A stretch of 64,000 bases of DNA from an uncultured Mucispirillum sp. (GCA_944324465.1 CALUWI010000008.1:1-64000); one strand, 5' to 3'. Positions 16,770 through 25,415 are shown, counted from the stretch's first letter. Notes: generated from the letters alone by a model not told the origin. A program made the numbers and translations.

Positions 16770-18083
16770 ATGAAGCAGAAAAAAATTAGTTATGTAAGTT
16801 TAGGCTGTGCAAAAAATCAGGTTGATTTTGAATATTTAATAGGTGAGCTTTCGAATGACGGCTTTATTGCAGAAACTGACCCTGCAAAATGTGATGCTGT
16901 TATTATAAATACATGCGGCTTTATTGAGCCTGCAGTTAAAGAAGCTATTGATAATATACTGCAGATGGAAAATCTTATATCTAAAAAAGCAAAGTTGATA
17001 GTTACCGGCTGTATGGTAGAAAGATATAAAGATGATATATTAAAAGAAATGCCTGAAATAGATTTTATTACAGGTGTAGGAAAATTAAGTGAAGCAGCAG
17101 ACTATTTACGGAAAGAGTTTAATGTGGAAAAACATGAGGGGCAGAATGTAAGAGCAATCACTAATGCACCTTATTATGCTTATGTAAAAATCAGTGAAGG
17201 CTGCAATAATACATGTGCATTCTGTGTTATTCCAAATATCCGTGGCAGACTTAAAAGCAGAACAATAGAAGATATTGAGCAGGAAATAGAATTTTTAGCT
17301 GAAAAAGGTGTAAAAGAGATTGTTATAATAAGTCAGGATACAACTCAGTATGGTATGGATATATATGGGGAAGAAAAACTTATACCCCTTATGAAAAAAC
17401 TGACAGAAAGGTTTAGCGGTCTGCTTTTTAGAATGCTTTATTTAAACCCTGAAGGTGTATCAGAAGAATTAGTTAAGTTTGTGGCAGAAACAAAAAATGT
17501 TATTAAATATTTTGAAGTACCTGTTCAGCATGCAAGTGATAAAATACTTACAAAAATGAGGCGTGCTTCCACAAGGCAGGTTATAGATAATGTATTTGAT
17601 ACAATAAGAAATCTGTGTCCTGAAGCATTTATTCGTACAACATTTATTGTAGGATTTCCTGGAGAAACTGAAGAAGATTTTAATGAACTTTATAAATTTA
17701 TAGAGGATAAAAAACCTGACTATGCAGGCTTTTTCCCATACTATAAAGAAGAAGGCTCTATTGCATATAACTATAATGATGATATTGATGAAAAAACAAA
17801 AAAAGAAAGAATAAAAAAACTGCAAAGCCTGCAGAAAAAAAATACAAGTGCCAGATTAAGAGAATATAAAAAGAAAGAGTTTATATGCTTTATAGATAAA
17901 GTAAATGATGATTTTGAATTTATTTTAGAGGGCAGGGCAGTATTTCAGGCACCAGATACTGACGGAAAACTTTATGTAACAGACGGAGTTGCAGATAATG
18001 GCAGCGGACCATATACATGTGTTATTAATAAAATAGCATATCCAGATATATATGTTACTTTTGTGGAGAATAATAATGGCTAG
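16770..18083 (+). CDS. rimO: ribosomal protein S12 methylthiotransferase
   Basis: RimO adds a methylthio group to an aspartate of S12 by radical-SAM chemistry. The 437-residue protein has the N-terminal UPF0004 domain with cysteines in SLGCAKNQVD, NTCGF and TGCMVE holding the auxiliary cluster. The radical SAM motif is CNNTCAFCVIP, and a C-terminal TRAM domain follows. SLGCAKNQVD with the CGFI context favours RimO over MiaB. The last eight bases overlap the next gene. Confidence 0.95.
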   Translation: MKQKKISYVSLGCAKNQVDFEYLIGELSNDGFIAETDPAKCDAVIINTCGFIEPAVKEAIDNILQMENLISKKAKLIVTGCMVERYKDDILKEMPEIDFITGVGKLSEAADYLRKEFNVEKHEGQNVRAITNAPYYAYVKISEGCNNTCAFCVIPNIRGRLKSRTIEDIEQEIEFLAEKGVKEIVIISQDTTQYGMDIYGEEKLIPLMKKLTERFSGLLFRMLYLNPEGVSEELVKFVAETKNVIKYFEVPVQHASDKILTKMRRASTRQVIDNVFDTIRNLCPEAFIRTTFIVGFPGETEEDFNELYKFIEDKKPDYAGFFPYYKEEGSIAYNYNDDIDEKTKKERIKKLQSLQKKNTSARLREYKKKEFICFIDKVNDDFEFILEGRAVFQAPDTDGKLYVTDGVADNGSGPYTCVINKIAYPDIYVTFVENNNG

Positions 18084-19041
18084 ATTTTTATACATAATAA
18101 TTATAATTTTTGCAATATATGGCTGTGCCAAGGAAGTGGAGCTTGATAAGCCTGCAACATATTATGAAGAAATGGGTGATACTTTAGCATCTGAAGGTAA
18201 GTATGCTAAGGCTGCAGAAAGATATGAACAGGCTCTTGTTCGTGCAGAATCGCCAGAATATGCAGCTACGATTCAGCTTGCACTTGCAGACAGCTATTTT
18301 TTAGCTGGTAAATATATAGATGCAATTCCTGTATATGAAGTGTATTTAGAAGTATATCAAGGCTGGGAAAGTGCAAAACTTGCTACAGTACGCGTAGGGC
18401 TTGCATATTTTAACTTAGTCCGCTATGCATCTCAGGACCAGACAAATACAGAGCGTGCATTATTTTATTTAGAAGAAGTAAAGAAAAAATATCCAGATTT
18501 AGTGGAAGAATATGATGTAGATTTAAGGATACAGCTTTTAAGAGAGCGTCTTGCTAAAAAAGAAATGCAGGTAGCCTTTTATTATGCAAGGATATTAGAG
18601 CCGGAGCCTGAATTTTTAAGATATAAATATGTTGTAACTTATTACAGCGATACAATATATTATGGTGAAGCAGTATATAAAGTTGTAAAACTGCTTTTAA
18701 AGAAAGATGAGCTGCAGGAAGCAGAATATTATCTTTTAAAACTGATAAGCGATGATAAAGAAAATAAATTTGTGGCAAAAACTCAGAAATTAATAGATAA
18801 ATATAAAGAGAAAAAAGAAAAAGAGCGTTTAAAAGCATTAGAAAAAGGCGGTAATACTGAAAATGCTGATAAAAGTATGGAAGAAACTCCAGCAGAAACA
18901 GTAAATGAGCCTGCAGAAGCAAATCAGCAGGAAAATACTGCAGATGAAACTAAAATACAGGAAACTCAGGAACAGCCAGTGCAGGCAGATGATAAAATAG
19001 TACACAGACTGTTCCAGCAGAAGCCGTACCAGAAGAAATGA
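18076..19041 (+). CDS. BamD-like TPR lipoprotein
   Basis: The start at 18076 is supported by GTGGAG seven bases upstream; an earlier in-frame ATG at 18052 would sit before a poorer site. The product has a lipoprotein signal with lipobox IYGC, so the cysteine near residue 17 should be acylated. TPR-like repeats follow (GDTLASEGKYAKAAERYEQAL and successors), as in BamD/YfiO of the outer-membrane assembly machine. The final 70 residues are a Glu/Gln/Ala-rich low-complexity tail unlike E. coli BamD. Another TPR lipoprotein role is possible. Confidence 0.75.
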   Translation: MARFLYIIIIIFAIYGCAKEVELDKPATYYEEMGDTLASEGKYAKAAERYEQALVRAESPEYAATIQLALADSYFLAGKYIDAIPVYEVYLEVYQGWESAKLATVRVGLAYFNLVRYASQDQTNTERALFYLEEVKKKYPDLVEEYDVDLRIQLLRERLAKKEMQVAFYYARILEPEPEFLRYKYVVTYYSDTIYYGEAVYKVVKLLLKKDELQEAEYYLLKLISDDKENKFVAKTQKLIDKYKEKKEKERLKALEKGGNTENADKSMEETPAETVNEPAEANQQENTADETKIQETQEQPVQADDKIVHRLFQQKPYQKK

Positions 19042-19072
19042 ATTAATAATAAGATAATATAAAGGTGAAAAT

Positions 19073-20344
19073 ATGTTAGATTTAAAATTTATCATCAGTA
19101 ATTTAGAAGAAGTAAAAGCAAAAACAAAAGCAAGAAACTATTCATTTGATTTTGACAGCCTTATCCAAAAAGATGCTTTAAGAAAATCAGTGATTAATGA
19201 AGTGGAAAAATTAAAAGCAGATAGAAATGCTATATCAAAACAGGTAGGCATATTAAAAAGAGAAGGTAAAGATACTACAGAACTGCAGGAACAGGTAAAA
19301 AGAGATGCAGGTAAAATGCAGGAACTTGACAGCAAATTAGCAGAAATAGATGAAGAAATCCGCAGTATGCTTTTAAATATTCCTAACCTTATAGATGATA
19401 CAACACCGATAGGTAAAGATGAAACAGAAAATGTAATGGTTAGAAAATGGGGCGAACCAAGAAAATTTGACTTTGAACCTAAAAACCACTGGGATATTGG
19501 TGCGGATTTAGGAATAATAGATTTTGAAAGAGGGGTAAAAATAGCAGAATCCCGCTTTAATGTTTTAGCAGGTATTGGAGCAAGGCTTGACAGAGCTATT
19601 TCATCATTAATGCTTGATATGCACAGAGAAAAAGGCTACATAGAAATGAGTGTGCCTTATCTTGTTAATACAAAATCTATGATAGGTACAGGTCAGCTTC
19701 CAAAATTTGCAGAAGAAGCCTATGTATGCGAAAGAGATAACTTATATCTTATCTCTACAGCAGAAATTCCTGTTACTAACTTATATTCAGATGAAATATT
19801 AGATGTAAAACAGCTTCCAGTAAAAAATACATCTCTTACAGCATGTTTTAGGAGAGAGGCTGGCAGCTATGGTAAAGATACAAAAGGACTTATCAGAAAC
19901 CACCAGTTTAATAAAGTAGAGCTTGTAAAAATATGTGCTCAGGATAAATCAGTAGAAGAACATGAGAGCTTAACTCATGATGCAGAAATGGTGCTGCAGG
20001 CATTAAACCTGCCGTATAGAGTTATGGCATTAAGTTCTGGTGATTTAGGTTTTTCAAGTGCTAAAACTTACGATTTAGAAGTATGGCTTCCAGGTCAGAA
20101 CTGTTACAGAGAAATATCTTCATGTTCTAACTTTAAAGACTTTCAGGCAAGGCGTGCAAATATCCGTTACAGAGATGCAGACGGTAAAGTAAAATTTGCT
20201 CATACATTAAACGGTTCTGGTCTTGCAGTAGGCAGAACTCTTGTGGCAGTGCTTGAAAACTATCAAAATGAAGACGGCTCTGTTACAATTCCAGAAGCAC
20301 TTCGCCCATATTTAGGCGGACTTGATATTATTAAAAAAGGATAA
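19073..20344 (+). CDS. serS: seryl-tRNA synthetase
   Basis: The 423-residue class II synthetase has the N-terminal long coiled-coil arm (about residues 30-100) that grips tRNA-Ser. Motif 2 is FRREAGSYGKDTKG and motif 3 is GSGLAVGRTLVAVLENYQ. Length and layout are standard. It is part of the hisB-rsmI string. Confidence 0.97.
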   Translation: MLDLKFIISNLEEVKAKTKARNYSFDFDSLIQKDALRKSVINEVEKLKADRNAISKQVGILKREGKDTTELQEQVKRDAGKMQELDSKLAEIDEEIRSMLLNIPNLIDDTTPIGKDETENVMVRKWGEPRKFDFEPKNHWDIGADLGIIDFERGVKIAESRFNVLAGIGARLDRAISSLMLDMHREKGYIEMSVPYLVNTKSMIGTGQLPKFAEEAYVCERDNLYLISTAEIPVTNLYSDEILDVKQLPVKNTSLTACFRREAGSYGKDTKGLIRNHQFNKVELVKICAQDKSVEEHESLTHDAEMVLQALNLPYRVMALSSGDLGFSSAKTYDLEVWLPGQNCYREISSCSNFKDFQARRANIRYRDADGKVKFAHTLNGSGLAVGRTLVAVLENYQNEDGSVTIPEALRPYLGGLDIIKKG

Positions 20345-20349
20345 TATAA

Positions 20350-21012
20350 GTGCCTGTTTTATATGTTGCAGGGGTATCTATCAGCGAAAATGTGAAAGAT
20401 ATCCCTGAAAAAACATTAAAAATAATAAGCAGATGCAGTGTAGCAGTTGGCGAAGAAAGAAAAGTATCTTTAAAGCTGTTAAATGCGGCTTCAAGCAGTG
20501 CAGAGCTTTATTTAATAAATGAGCATACAGAAGATAAGCAAAGGTATGAAGCATTGAATGCTGTTTCTCATGCAGAATATTCTGTATTTTTTTCAGATGC
20601 AGGAACACCTTGTATTTCTGACCCAGATTATAAGTTTATAAGTATGTGCAGAGATAAAGGTATTATAATAAAAAGCCTGCCAGGTCCTAGTTCTATAACT
20701 TCTGCCATAAGTGTATCAGGCATTAATGCGAAAACATTCTTTTTTGCAGGATTTCCACCAAGAGAGCAGGAAAAACGCAGAAAGTTTTTTGAGTATATTG
20801 AAAAAAGCAGTGTTACTAATGTATTTATGGAGCGGCCTTATGCTCTTTCTGCTACATTAAAAGATATATCATTTTTTAAAAGAAAAGTAAGTATTTCATT
20901 AAATTTAGGCTGTGATGATGAGGCTACATATTATGATTATCCTAACAGGCTTTTAGAAAGACTGGATGGAGTAAAAGCACCTTTTGTTATAGTAGTCAGC
21001 GGTAAAAAATAA
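20350..21012 (+). CDS. rsmI: 16S rRNA 2'-O-ribose methyltransferase, C1402
   Basis: RsmI methylates the 2'-OH of C1402 in 16S rRNA using SAM. The 220-residue protein starts with GTG at 20350. SDAGTPCISDPDY and LPGPSSITSAISVSG are the characteristic family blocks, and FFAGFPPR also matches. It is shorter than the roughly 286-residue E. coli protein, lacking the C-terminal extension, as in several other phyla. It is the last gene of the string. Confidence 0.9.
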   Translation: MPVLYVAGVSISENVKDIPEKTLKIISRCSVAVGEERKVSLKLLNAASSSAELYLINEHTEDKQRYEALNAVSHAEYSVFFSDAGTPCISDPDYKFISMCRDKGIIIKSLPGPSSITSAISVSGINAKTFFFAGFPPREQEKRRKFFEYIEKSSVTNVFMERPYALSATLKDISFFKRKVSISLNLGCDDEATYYDYPNRLLERLDGVKAPFVIVVSGKK

Positions 21013-21092
21013 TATAGACATTGTGTAGTATATAGTAGACTTTTACAATTTTCCCCTTGTCAAAATAATTTAATTATATTATGTTTATGGGT

Positions 21093-21121
21093 TGATAACA
21101 AAGGTTATCATTTTTGTTTTT
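21093..21121 (+). terminator. weak A/T-rich terminator after rsmI
   Basis: TGATAAC (21093-21099) and GTTATCA (21104-21110) form a seven-bp stem followed by TTTTTGTTTTT. It lies between rsmI and the KAS III gene. The short A/T-rich stem could instead be an operator for the downstream gene. Confidence 0.4.
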
Positions 21122-21210
21122 ATTTGTGGCGCAATTTTTTTAAAAAAACTAATTTATTTTATTTTGTCTTTATCCGCCACGCCATTATTTTTTATATGAG
21201 GTTTTTTGTT

Positions 21211-22236
21211 ATGGCGAAACGAGCTTATATTAAGCACATTACATCTTACTACCCAAATAACTTTGAGTTTAATAACCCAGAGAACCGTATTACAAGTAAA
21301 ATAGGGGTATCAAGGCGTCCTATTGCACTTCCAAACGAATGTGCATCAGATTTAGCTGTAGAAGCGGCAAAAATTATGTTTGAAAAGTACAATGTGAATA
21401 AGGAAGATATTGATGCTCTTGTACTATGTACAGAAACACCAGACCATATTATGCCTGCAACATCATGTATTATTCACGGCAGACTTGGTTTAAAAACAAA
21501 CTGTATGTGCCTTGATTATAACCATGGCTGTACTGGTTATATTTACGGTCTTTCTATATCTAAAGCATTAATAGAATCAGGACAGGCAAATAATGTTTTA
21601 CTGCTGACTGCAGATACATTAAGTAAACTTATTCACCCAAAAGATATGAGAACTAAGCCTCTTTTTGGTGATGCAGCTGCTGCTACATTAGTTTCTTCTA
21701 CATATTCAAGAACAGAGTATCTTCGCGGTTTTCAGTTTGGTACAAACGGCGTAGATTTTATGAAAATCATTGTAAACTATGGTATGATGCGGATGAAATA
21801 TGCACCAAAAGAAGAAGCATTTAGAGAGATAGAAGACCAGTATGGTAATGTAAGAACAGATGCTACTGTATATATGGACGGTAAAGGTGTTGTACAGTTT
21901 ACTCAAACAGTAGTACCGCCAATGCTTAAGTCTATTTTAGAAAAAAATATGCTTTGCCTTGATGATATAGATAACTTTATTTTCCACCAGGCAAATAAAT
22001 TTATGCTGCAGACTATACAGAAAGCCTGCAAAATACCAGATGACGGCAGATATTTTAATGACTGTGAAGATACTGGTAATACTGCATCTGCGACTATACC
22101 TATAGCTATTAATAAAATGCAGTCATTAAATATTCCTCTTGGCAGAAGGGCATTATTAATGGGTTTTGGAGTTGGTTTAAGCTGGGGTGGATGTATTGCA
22201 GATTTAACACTTATGGACCCGGAAGAAGAAATTTAA
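21211..22236 (+). CDS. 3-oxoacyl-ACP synthase III family protein
   Basis: I chose the ATG at 21211 (MAKRAYIKH) because TGAGG lies nine bases upstream; the frame stays open back to 21124 but that extension is not FabH-like. The roughly 341-residue protein has the thiolase-fold KAS III signature with catalytic cysteine in NHGCTGYIYGL, histidine in FHQANKFML and asparagine in DCEDTGNTASATIP. FabH initiates fatty acid synthesis from acyl-CoA and malonyl-ACP. No plsX or fabD is adjacent and the sequence looks diverged, so it may make a special acyl chain rather than be the housekeeping FabH. Confidence 0.85.
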   Translation: MAKRAYIKHITSYYPNNFEFNNPENRITSKIGVSRRPIALPNECASDLAVEAAKIMFEKYNVNKEDIDALVLCTETPDHIMPATSCIIHGRLGLKTNCMCLDYNHGCTGYIYGLSISKALIESGQANNVLLLTADTLSKLIHPKDMRTKPLFGDAAAATLVSSTYSRTEYLRGFQFGTNGVDFMKIIVNYGMMRMKYAPKEEAFREIEDQYGNVRTDATVYMDGKGVVQFTQTVVPPMLKSILEKNMLCLDDIDNFIFHQANKFMLQTIQKACKIPDDGRYFNDCEDTGNTASATIPIAINKMQSLNIPLGRRALLMGFGVGLSWGGCIADLTLMDPEEEI

Positions 22237-22255
22237 AATTTTTTAAAAAAAGTTG

Positions 22256-22284
22256 TTGACAACTTAAAGAAAATATGGTTTACT
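22256..22284 (+). promoter_or_regulatory. promoter of the tRNA-Asn gene
   Basis: A perfect TTGACA (22256-22261) is followed after 17 bases by TTTACT (22279-22284), about 34 bases ahead of the mature tRNA. The -10 is imperfect. Confidence 0.5.
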
Positions 22285-22317
22285 CTTCAAACATTGAGAG
22301 GGTAACCTTTCAGACAT

Positions 22318-22390
<73 letters not shown>

Positions 22391-22398
22391 CTTCTTTT

Positions 22399-22425
22399 AA
22401 GCCTTGCATAAGCAAGGCTTTTTTT
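22399..22425 (+). terminator. terminator of tRNA-Asn
   Basis: AAGCCTTGC (22399-22407) and GCAAGGCTT (22412-22420) form a nine-bp stem with an ATAA loop, followed by five T. Confidence 0.9.
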
Positions 22426-22545
22426 ATGTCTTGAATTATGTTTCTTAATTCTCTTAATTATATTTTTATAATATTTTAGTTTTAATAAAATACTTCCTTT
22501 TATTTTTTTGCATAGCTGATAAGTTATAAGATTTTAATTAATACA

Positions 22546-22616
22546 CAGCCGATATAAATATTTAAATAATATAAAAATGCTTTAGCAGATTTATAAATTT
22601 ATATCGCTGATTTTTT
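22546..22616. terminator. A/T-rich hairpin, possible end of the micro-peptide transcript
   Basis: CAGCCGATATAAAT (22546-22559) pairs with ATTTATATCGCTG (22597-22609) apart from one mismatch, and ATTTTTT follows on the plus strand. On the minus strand it lies about 100 bases downstream of the 22710-22796 micro-ORF. Its true direction is unclear. Confidence 0.4.
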
Positions 22617-22709
22617 ATTTTTGATGTATAAATAGCAGGACTATAAATATATACTTTTTAATTATAAATCAATAAAACAGGATTTATAAGTCAAAATATA
22701 AGTTTTGTT

Positions 22710-22796
22710 TTATCCTTTTATAATATCTAATAATAAATTAGCAGCAGATAATATAACAATAAGAATTAATAATATAGTTCTTTGTTTTTCACTCAT
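22710..22796 (-). CDS. putative 28-residue membrane peptide (micro-ORF B)
   Basis: An ATG at 22794-22796 opens a 29-codon frame ending at TAA 22710-22712. The predicted peptide begins MSEKQRTILLILIVIL and continues as one hydrophobic helix ending with DIIKG, that is, a charged start, one membrane span and a short charged tail. AAGGG lies ten bases upstream, a weak ribosome-binding site. It is downstream of micro-ORF A on the same strand. Small single-span peptides like this include type I toxin family members. The function here is inferred only. Confidence 0.4.
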   Translation of the reverse strand: MSEKQRTILLILIVILSAANLLLDIIKG

Positions 22797-22808
22797 TTTC
22801 TTTTACCC

Positions 22809-22837
22809 TTGACAATATCACGAAGAAAGGTTAAATT
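22809..22837 (+). promoter_or_regulatory. candidate antisense promoter opposing micro-ORF A
   Basis: On the plus strand a perfect TTGACA (22809-22814), a 17-base spacer and TAAATT (22832-22837) would start an RNA near 22844 running antisense through micro-ORF A and its ribosome-binding site. AGCTCTC (22891-22897) and GAGAGCT (22954-22960) followed by a T-run (22964-22970) could end it. This is a prediction, with a weak -10. Confidence 0.35.
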
Positions 22838-22883
22838 ATGGGTAGAGATGCAGGGCTTTCATACCCCGCACCTCAAAAAAGTT

Positions 22884-22976
22884 TTAGTTTAGCTCTCTTA
22901 CAAGCCTTATAATCTCAATGATTGCTAGCACAACCATTGAAACATCGGCTAATGAGAGCTTTCTTTTTTTACCCAC
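22884..22976 (-). CDS. putative 30-residue membrane peptide (micro-ORF A)
   Basis: A GTG at 22974-22976 is preceded seven bases away by AAGGAGG (22984-22990), the best ribosome-binding site in this kilobase, and by a near-consensus promoter. The frame has 30 codons plus TAA. The peptide starts MGKKRKLSL (basic), has a hydrophobic core VSMVVLAIIEIIRLV and ends RELN. Basic N-terminus plus one amphipathic or membrane helix recalls holin-like and type I toxin peptides, but there is no family match I can assert. An antisense promoter is predicted on the other strand. Confidence 0.55.
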   Translation of the reverse strand: MGKKRKLSLADVSMVVLAIIEIIRLVRELN

Positions 22977-23020
22977 TTTCTAACCTCCTTCGTTTATTTT
23001 AGCTTTACAGCCGATTATTA

Positions 23021-23049
23021 TTTATATCATAAAAACCCTTATTTATCAA
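23021..23049 (-). promoter_or_regulatory. strong promoter of micro-ORF A
   Basis: On the minus strand TTGATA (23044-23049), a 17-base spacer and TATAAA (23021-23026) lie about 45 bases before the micro-ORF A start, giving a short leader with the AAGGAGG site. Confidence 0.6.
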
Positions 23050-23253
23050 TGTCTGTTATAATATTTTAAGGTTTTTTATATAGTTTGACCTTGTATTCTT
23101 TAAGAAAACATTAAACATTGTTCAAATATATTATTATTAATAAAAAGAGCAGTGATTTTTCACATGTTTAGCATATATATTATTGAGTATATAGGTATAA
23201 GTTAGAATAAAAGCATTTCTTTATTTTAAGTATAATATCATGAGAGTCTTACC

Positions 23254-23406
23254 ATACATTACAGATTATCGAAAAAATACATTTTTCGCCAGTCTTTTGC
23301 CAGCCTAATAATGCTCTCTAGCCACTTTTTCTTATTCCTCCTTATTCAGTCGGGCGTAGTGTCCTTGTAAAAAACACTTGTCACATTTTATTAGGCTGTA
23401 ATGTAT
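23254..23406. repeat. nested palindromic element sharing a 59-bp segment with 61.8 kb
   Basis: ATACATTACAG (23254-23264) and CTGTAATGTAT (23396-23406) are perfect outer arms. CAGCCTAATAA (23301-23311) and TTATTAGGCTG (23388-23398) are perfect inner arms, and a third small palindrome (CGAAAAA/TTTTTCG) sits at 23270-23288. The loop (about 23321-23379) is, on the opposite strand, nearly identical to 61801-61858, including GGACACTACGCCCGACTGA. No protein frame is convincing. The flanks (23050-23253 and 23407-23486) show nothing recognisable. Confidence 0.65.
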
Positions 23407-23486
23407 ATTACTATACATTATCCATTTTAAGCAGCACAGTTTTTATAATAATTTAAACTTAAATTTTAAAAATTTTACAGTGCTTT

Positions 23487-23774
23487 TTATTTATAATAAT
23501 CTTCCAGCTTTATGCCTTCAAAATATAATAAATCTGTAGAAATATCTGTATTATCATCCCAAGTAACAGAGCCGCAGCTTATATAGCATTTAGAAAAAAG
23601 TCCATGGTCTTTTAAGTGATTAAATACAGGGGCAGAAAGATAAGGCTTAAAATCAAAAATTTTAGTTTCCCTGCTTGAAAATGTAACTTTCAGCATATAG
23701 TCGCTTAAAGCAGTAACTGCTGTAACAGTTATAATCGTTTTTGCACCAGTTTCAGTATGTTTTTTCCTGTTCAT
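23487..23774 (-). CDS. DUF2442 family protein
   Basis: The 95-residue protein matches the DUF2442 pattern: VTAVTALSDYMLKVTFSSRE, then KIFDFKPYLSAPVFNHLKD, then CGSVTWDDNTDISTDLLYFEG. DUF2442 proteins are small, often encoded next to a DUF4160 protein in pairs that resemble toxin-antitoxin modules. No DUF4160 partner is present here. The region where a ribosome-binding site should be is an uninterrupted run of ten G, ending five bases before the ATG, with an in-frame TAA directly before it, so the frame cannot extend upstream. Confidence 0.85.
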   Translation of the reverse strand: MNRKKHTETGAKTIITVTAVTALSDYMLKVTFSSRETKIFDFKPYLSAPVFNHLKDHGLFSKCYISCGSVTWDDNTDISTDLLYFEGIKLEDYYK

Positions 23775-23779
23775 AACAG

Positions 23780-23789
23780 CCCCCCCCCC
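23780..23789 (-). repeat. G10 homopolymer in the ribosome-binding region of the DUF2442 gene
   Basis: Ten consecutive C on the plus strand (G on the coding strand) lie five bases before the ATG of the DUF2442 gene. Such a tract is exceptional in this A/T-rich sequence and is the type of tract that changes length by strand slippage. From 23790 to 24008 the sequence is A/T-rich leader for the divergent MATE gene with no clear motif. Confidence 0.7.
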
Positions 23790-24008
23790 TTAATACCATA
23801 AATGTATTTAAGAATAAACCAGCTTGTAATATATTATATAAATATTTTTAATAATAATCTATAAATATTTAAATAATCGTATATTATTATTTTTTTATTA
23901 GAGATTTTTACAAATTATACTTTTTTTAAAATACTTCTTTACAATAAAATTTGTTTTTTGTAGTGTATGTAGGCTTGATTAAATCATATTTTTTTTACAG
24001 GGTGATAT

Positions 24009-25415
24009 ATGAAAAAAGATTTAACAGTGGGAAGTCCTTTAAAATTAATCATTTATTTTACAATTCCATTATTAATAGGCAACCTTTTACAGCAGTTATA
24101 TAATACAGCAGATACAATGATAGTTGGCAGAACAATAGGCTTTAATGCATTAGCTGCTGTTGGTGTTACTGGTGCATTAGTATTTTTTGTTATAGGGTTT
24201 GCTCAAGGACTTACAGGTGGTTTTTCTATTATCACGGCACAAAAGTTTGGCAATAAAGATGAGGCAGGGGTAAGAAAAAGTGTTGCATCATCTTTTATAT
24301 TATCATTTATAATCAATATTGTTTTAACATTATTAAGTGTTATTCTTGCCGGCTGGCTTCTGCATGTAATACAAACACCTGATGAACTTTATGATAATGC
24401 ATATAAATATATAGTTATTATCTTCTGGGGCACAGGGGCGGCTATTATTTTCAATCTTTTTTCAAATATGTTAAGAGCCATAGGCAATTCAAAATGGCCT
24501 TTATATTTTTTAATAATCGCCTGCATTGTCAATATAGTATTGGATTATCTTTTCATACTTTCTTTTAATATGGGGGTAGCAGGTGCAGCATTAGCTACAG
24601 TAATTTCCCAAATAACAGCAAGTCTTTTATGCTTTGAATATATAAGAAGATATGTGCCTGAGCTTCAGGCAAAAGGCAGTGACTGGAAAGTTACTAAGCA
24701 GGACTTATGGGAGCATATAAGAGTAGGCATACCAATGGCTGTACAGGTAGCAATTATTGCTATTGGTATAGTAATATTACAGTGGGCATTAAACAAACTT
24801 GGAGCATTAGCTGTAGGTGCTTTTACAGTGGCACAGAGAATAGATGTGCTTGCAGTGCAGTGCCTTTTATCTTTTGGTATTACTATGGCAACATATACCG
24901 CCCAAAACTATGGTGCAGGTGAGATTCCAAGAATAAGGCAGGGGGTAAGGCAGGGCAGTATTGTTTCTGTTGCATTTGCTGTAATAAGTGGTATATTAAT
25001 ATTATTAGCAGCAGATTTTTCTGTAAGATTATTTTTAGGTAAAAATATAACTGACCCAGCACAGATAGAAGAAACTATCCGCCTTGCAAAAGTATATTTA
25101 ACTATTAACTGCTCTATGTATGTATTTTTAGCACTTCTTTTAGTATTCAGAAGCACACTGCAGGGGCTTGGTAATAGTATTGTTCCAACATTTGCAGGTG
25201 TGATGGAGCTTATTATGCGGACAGTTGCCGCAATAATACTTTCTGCATATATTGGTTTTGCAGGTATATCCTGGGCGAGTCCTATTGCATGGGTTGGTGC
25301 ATTTATACCAGTTTTTGCAGCTTATTTTTATATTATAAAAAGGCTTATGCGTAAATATGAAATAAAAAAAGCAAGGCAGAAACATGCAGAAAAATTAAGG
25401 GAGGCAGCATTATGA
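24009..25415 (+). CDS. MATE family efflux transporter
   Basis: The 468-residue inner-membrane protein has twelve predicted helices and the family signature near the start, TIPLLIGNLLQQLYNTADTMIVG. It resembles the DinF/NorM-like branch, which exports cationic drugs or metabolites in exchange for sodium or protons. Substrate cannot be predicted. The last four bases overlap the next gene (ATGA). The C-terminus is a basic cytoplasmic tail. Confidence 0.93.
   Translation: MKKDLTVGSPLKLIIYFTIPLLIGNLLQQLYNTADTMIVGRTIGFNALAAVGVTGALVFFVIGFAQGLTGGFSIITAQKFGNKDEAGVRKSVASSFILSFIINIVLTLLSVILAGWLLHVIQTPDELYDNAYKYIVIIFWGTGAAIIFNLFSNMLRAIGNSKWPLYFLIIACIVNIVLDYLFILSFNMGVAGAALATVISQITASLLCFEYIRRYVPELQAKGSDWKVTKQDLWEHIRVGIPMAVQVAIIAIGIVILQWALNKLGALAVGAFTVAQRIDVLAVQCLLSFGITMATYTAQNYGAGEIPRIRQGVRQGSIVSVAFAVISGILILLAADFSVRLFLGKNITDPAQIEETIRLAKVYLTINCSMYVFLALLLVFRSTLQGLGNSIVPTFAGVMELIMRTVAAIILSAYIGFAGISWASPIAWVGAFIPVFAAYFYIIKRLMRKYEIKKARQKHAEKLREAAL

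Noticed and set aside
22891-22970. Stand-alone intrinsic terminator
   Set aside because: The seven-bp stem has a loop of more than 50 bases, so it is only mentioned as a possible end of the antisense RNA.
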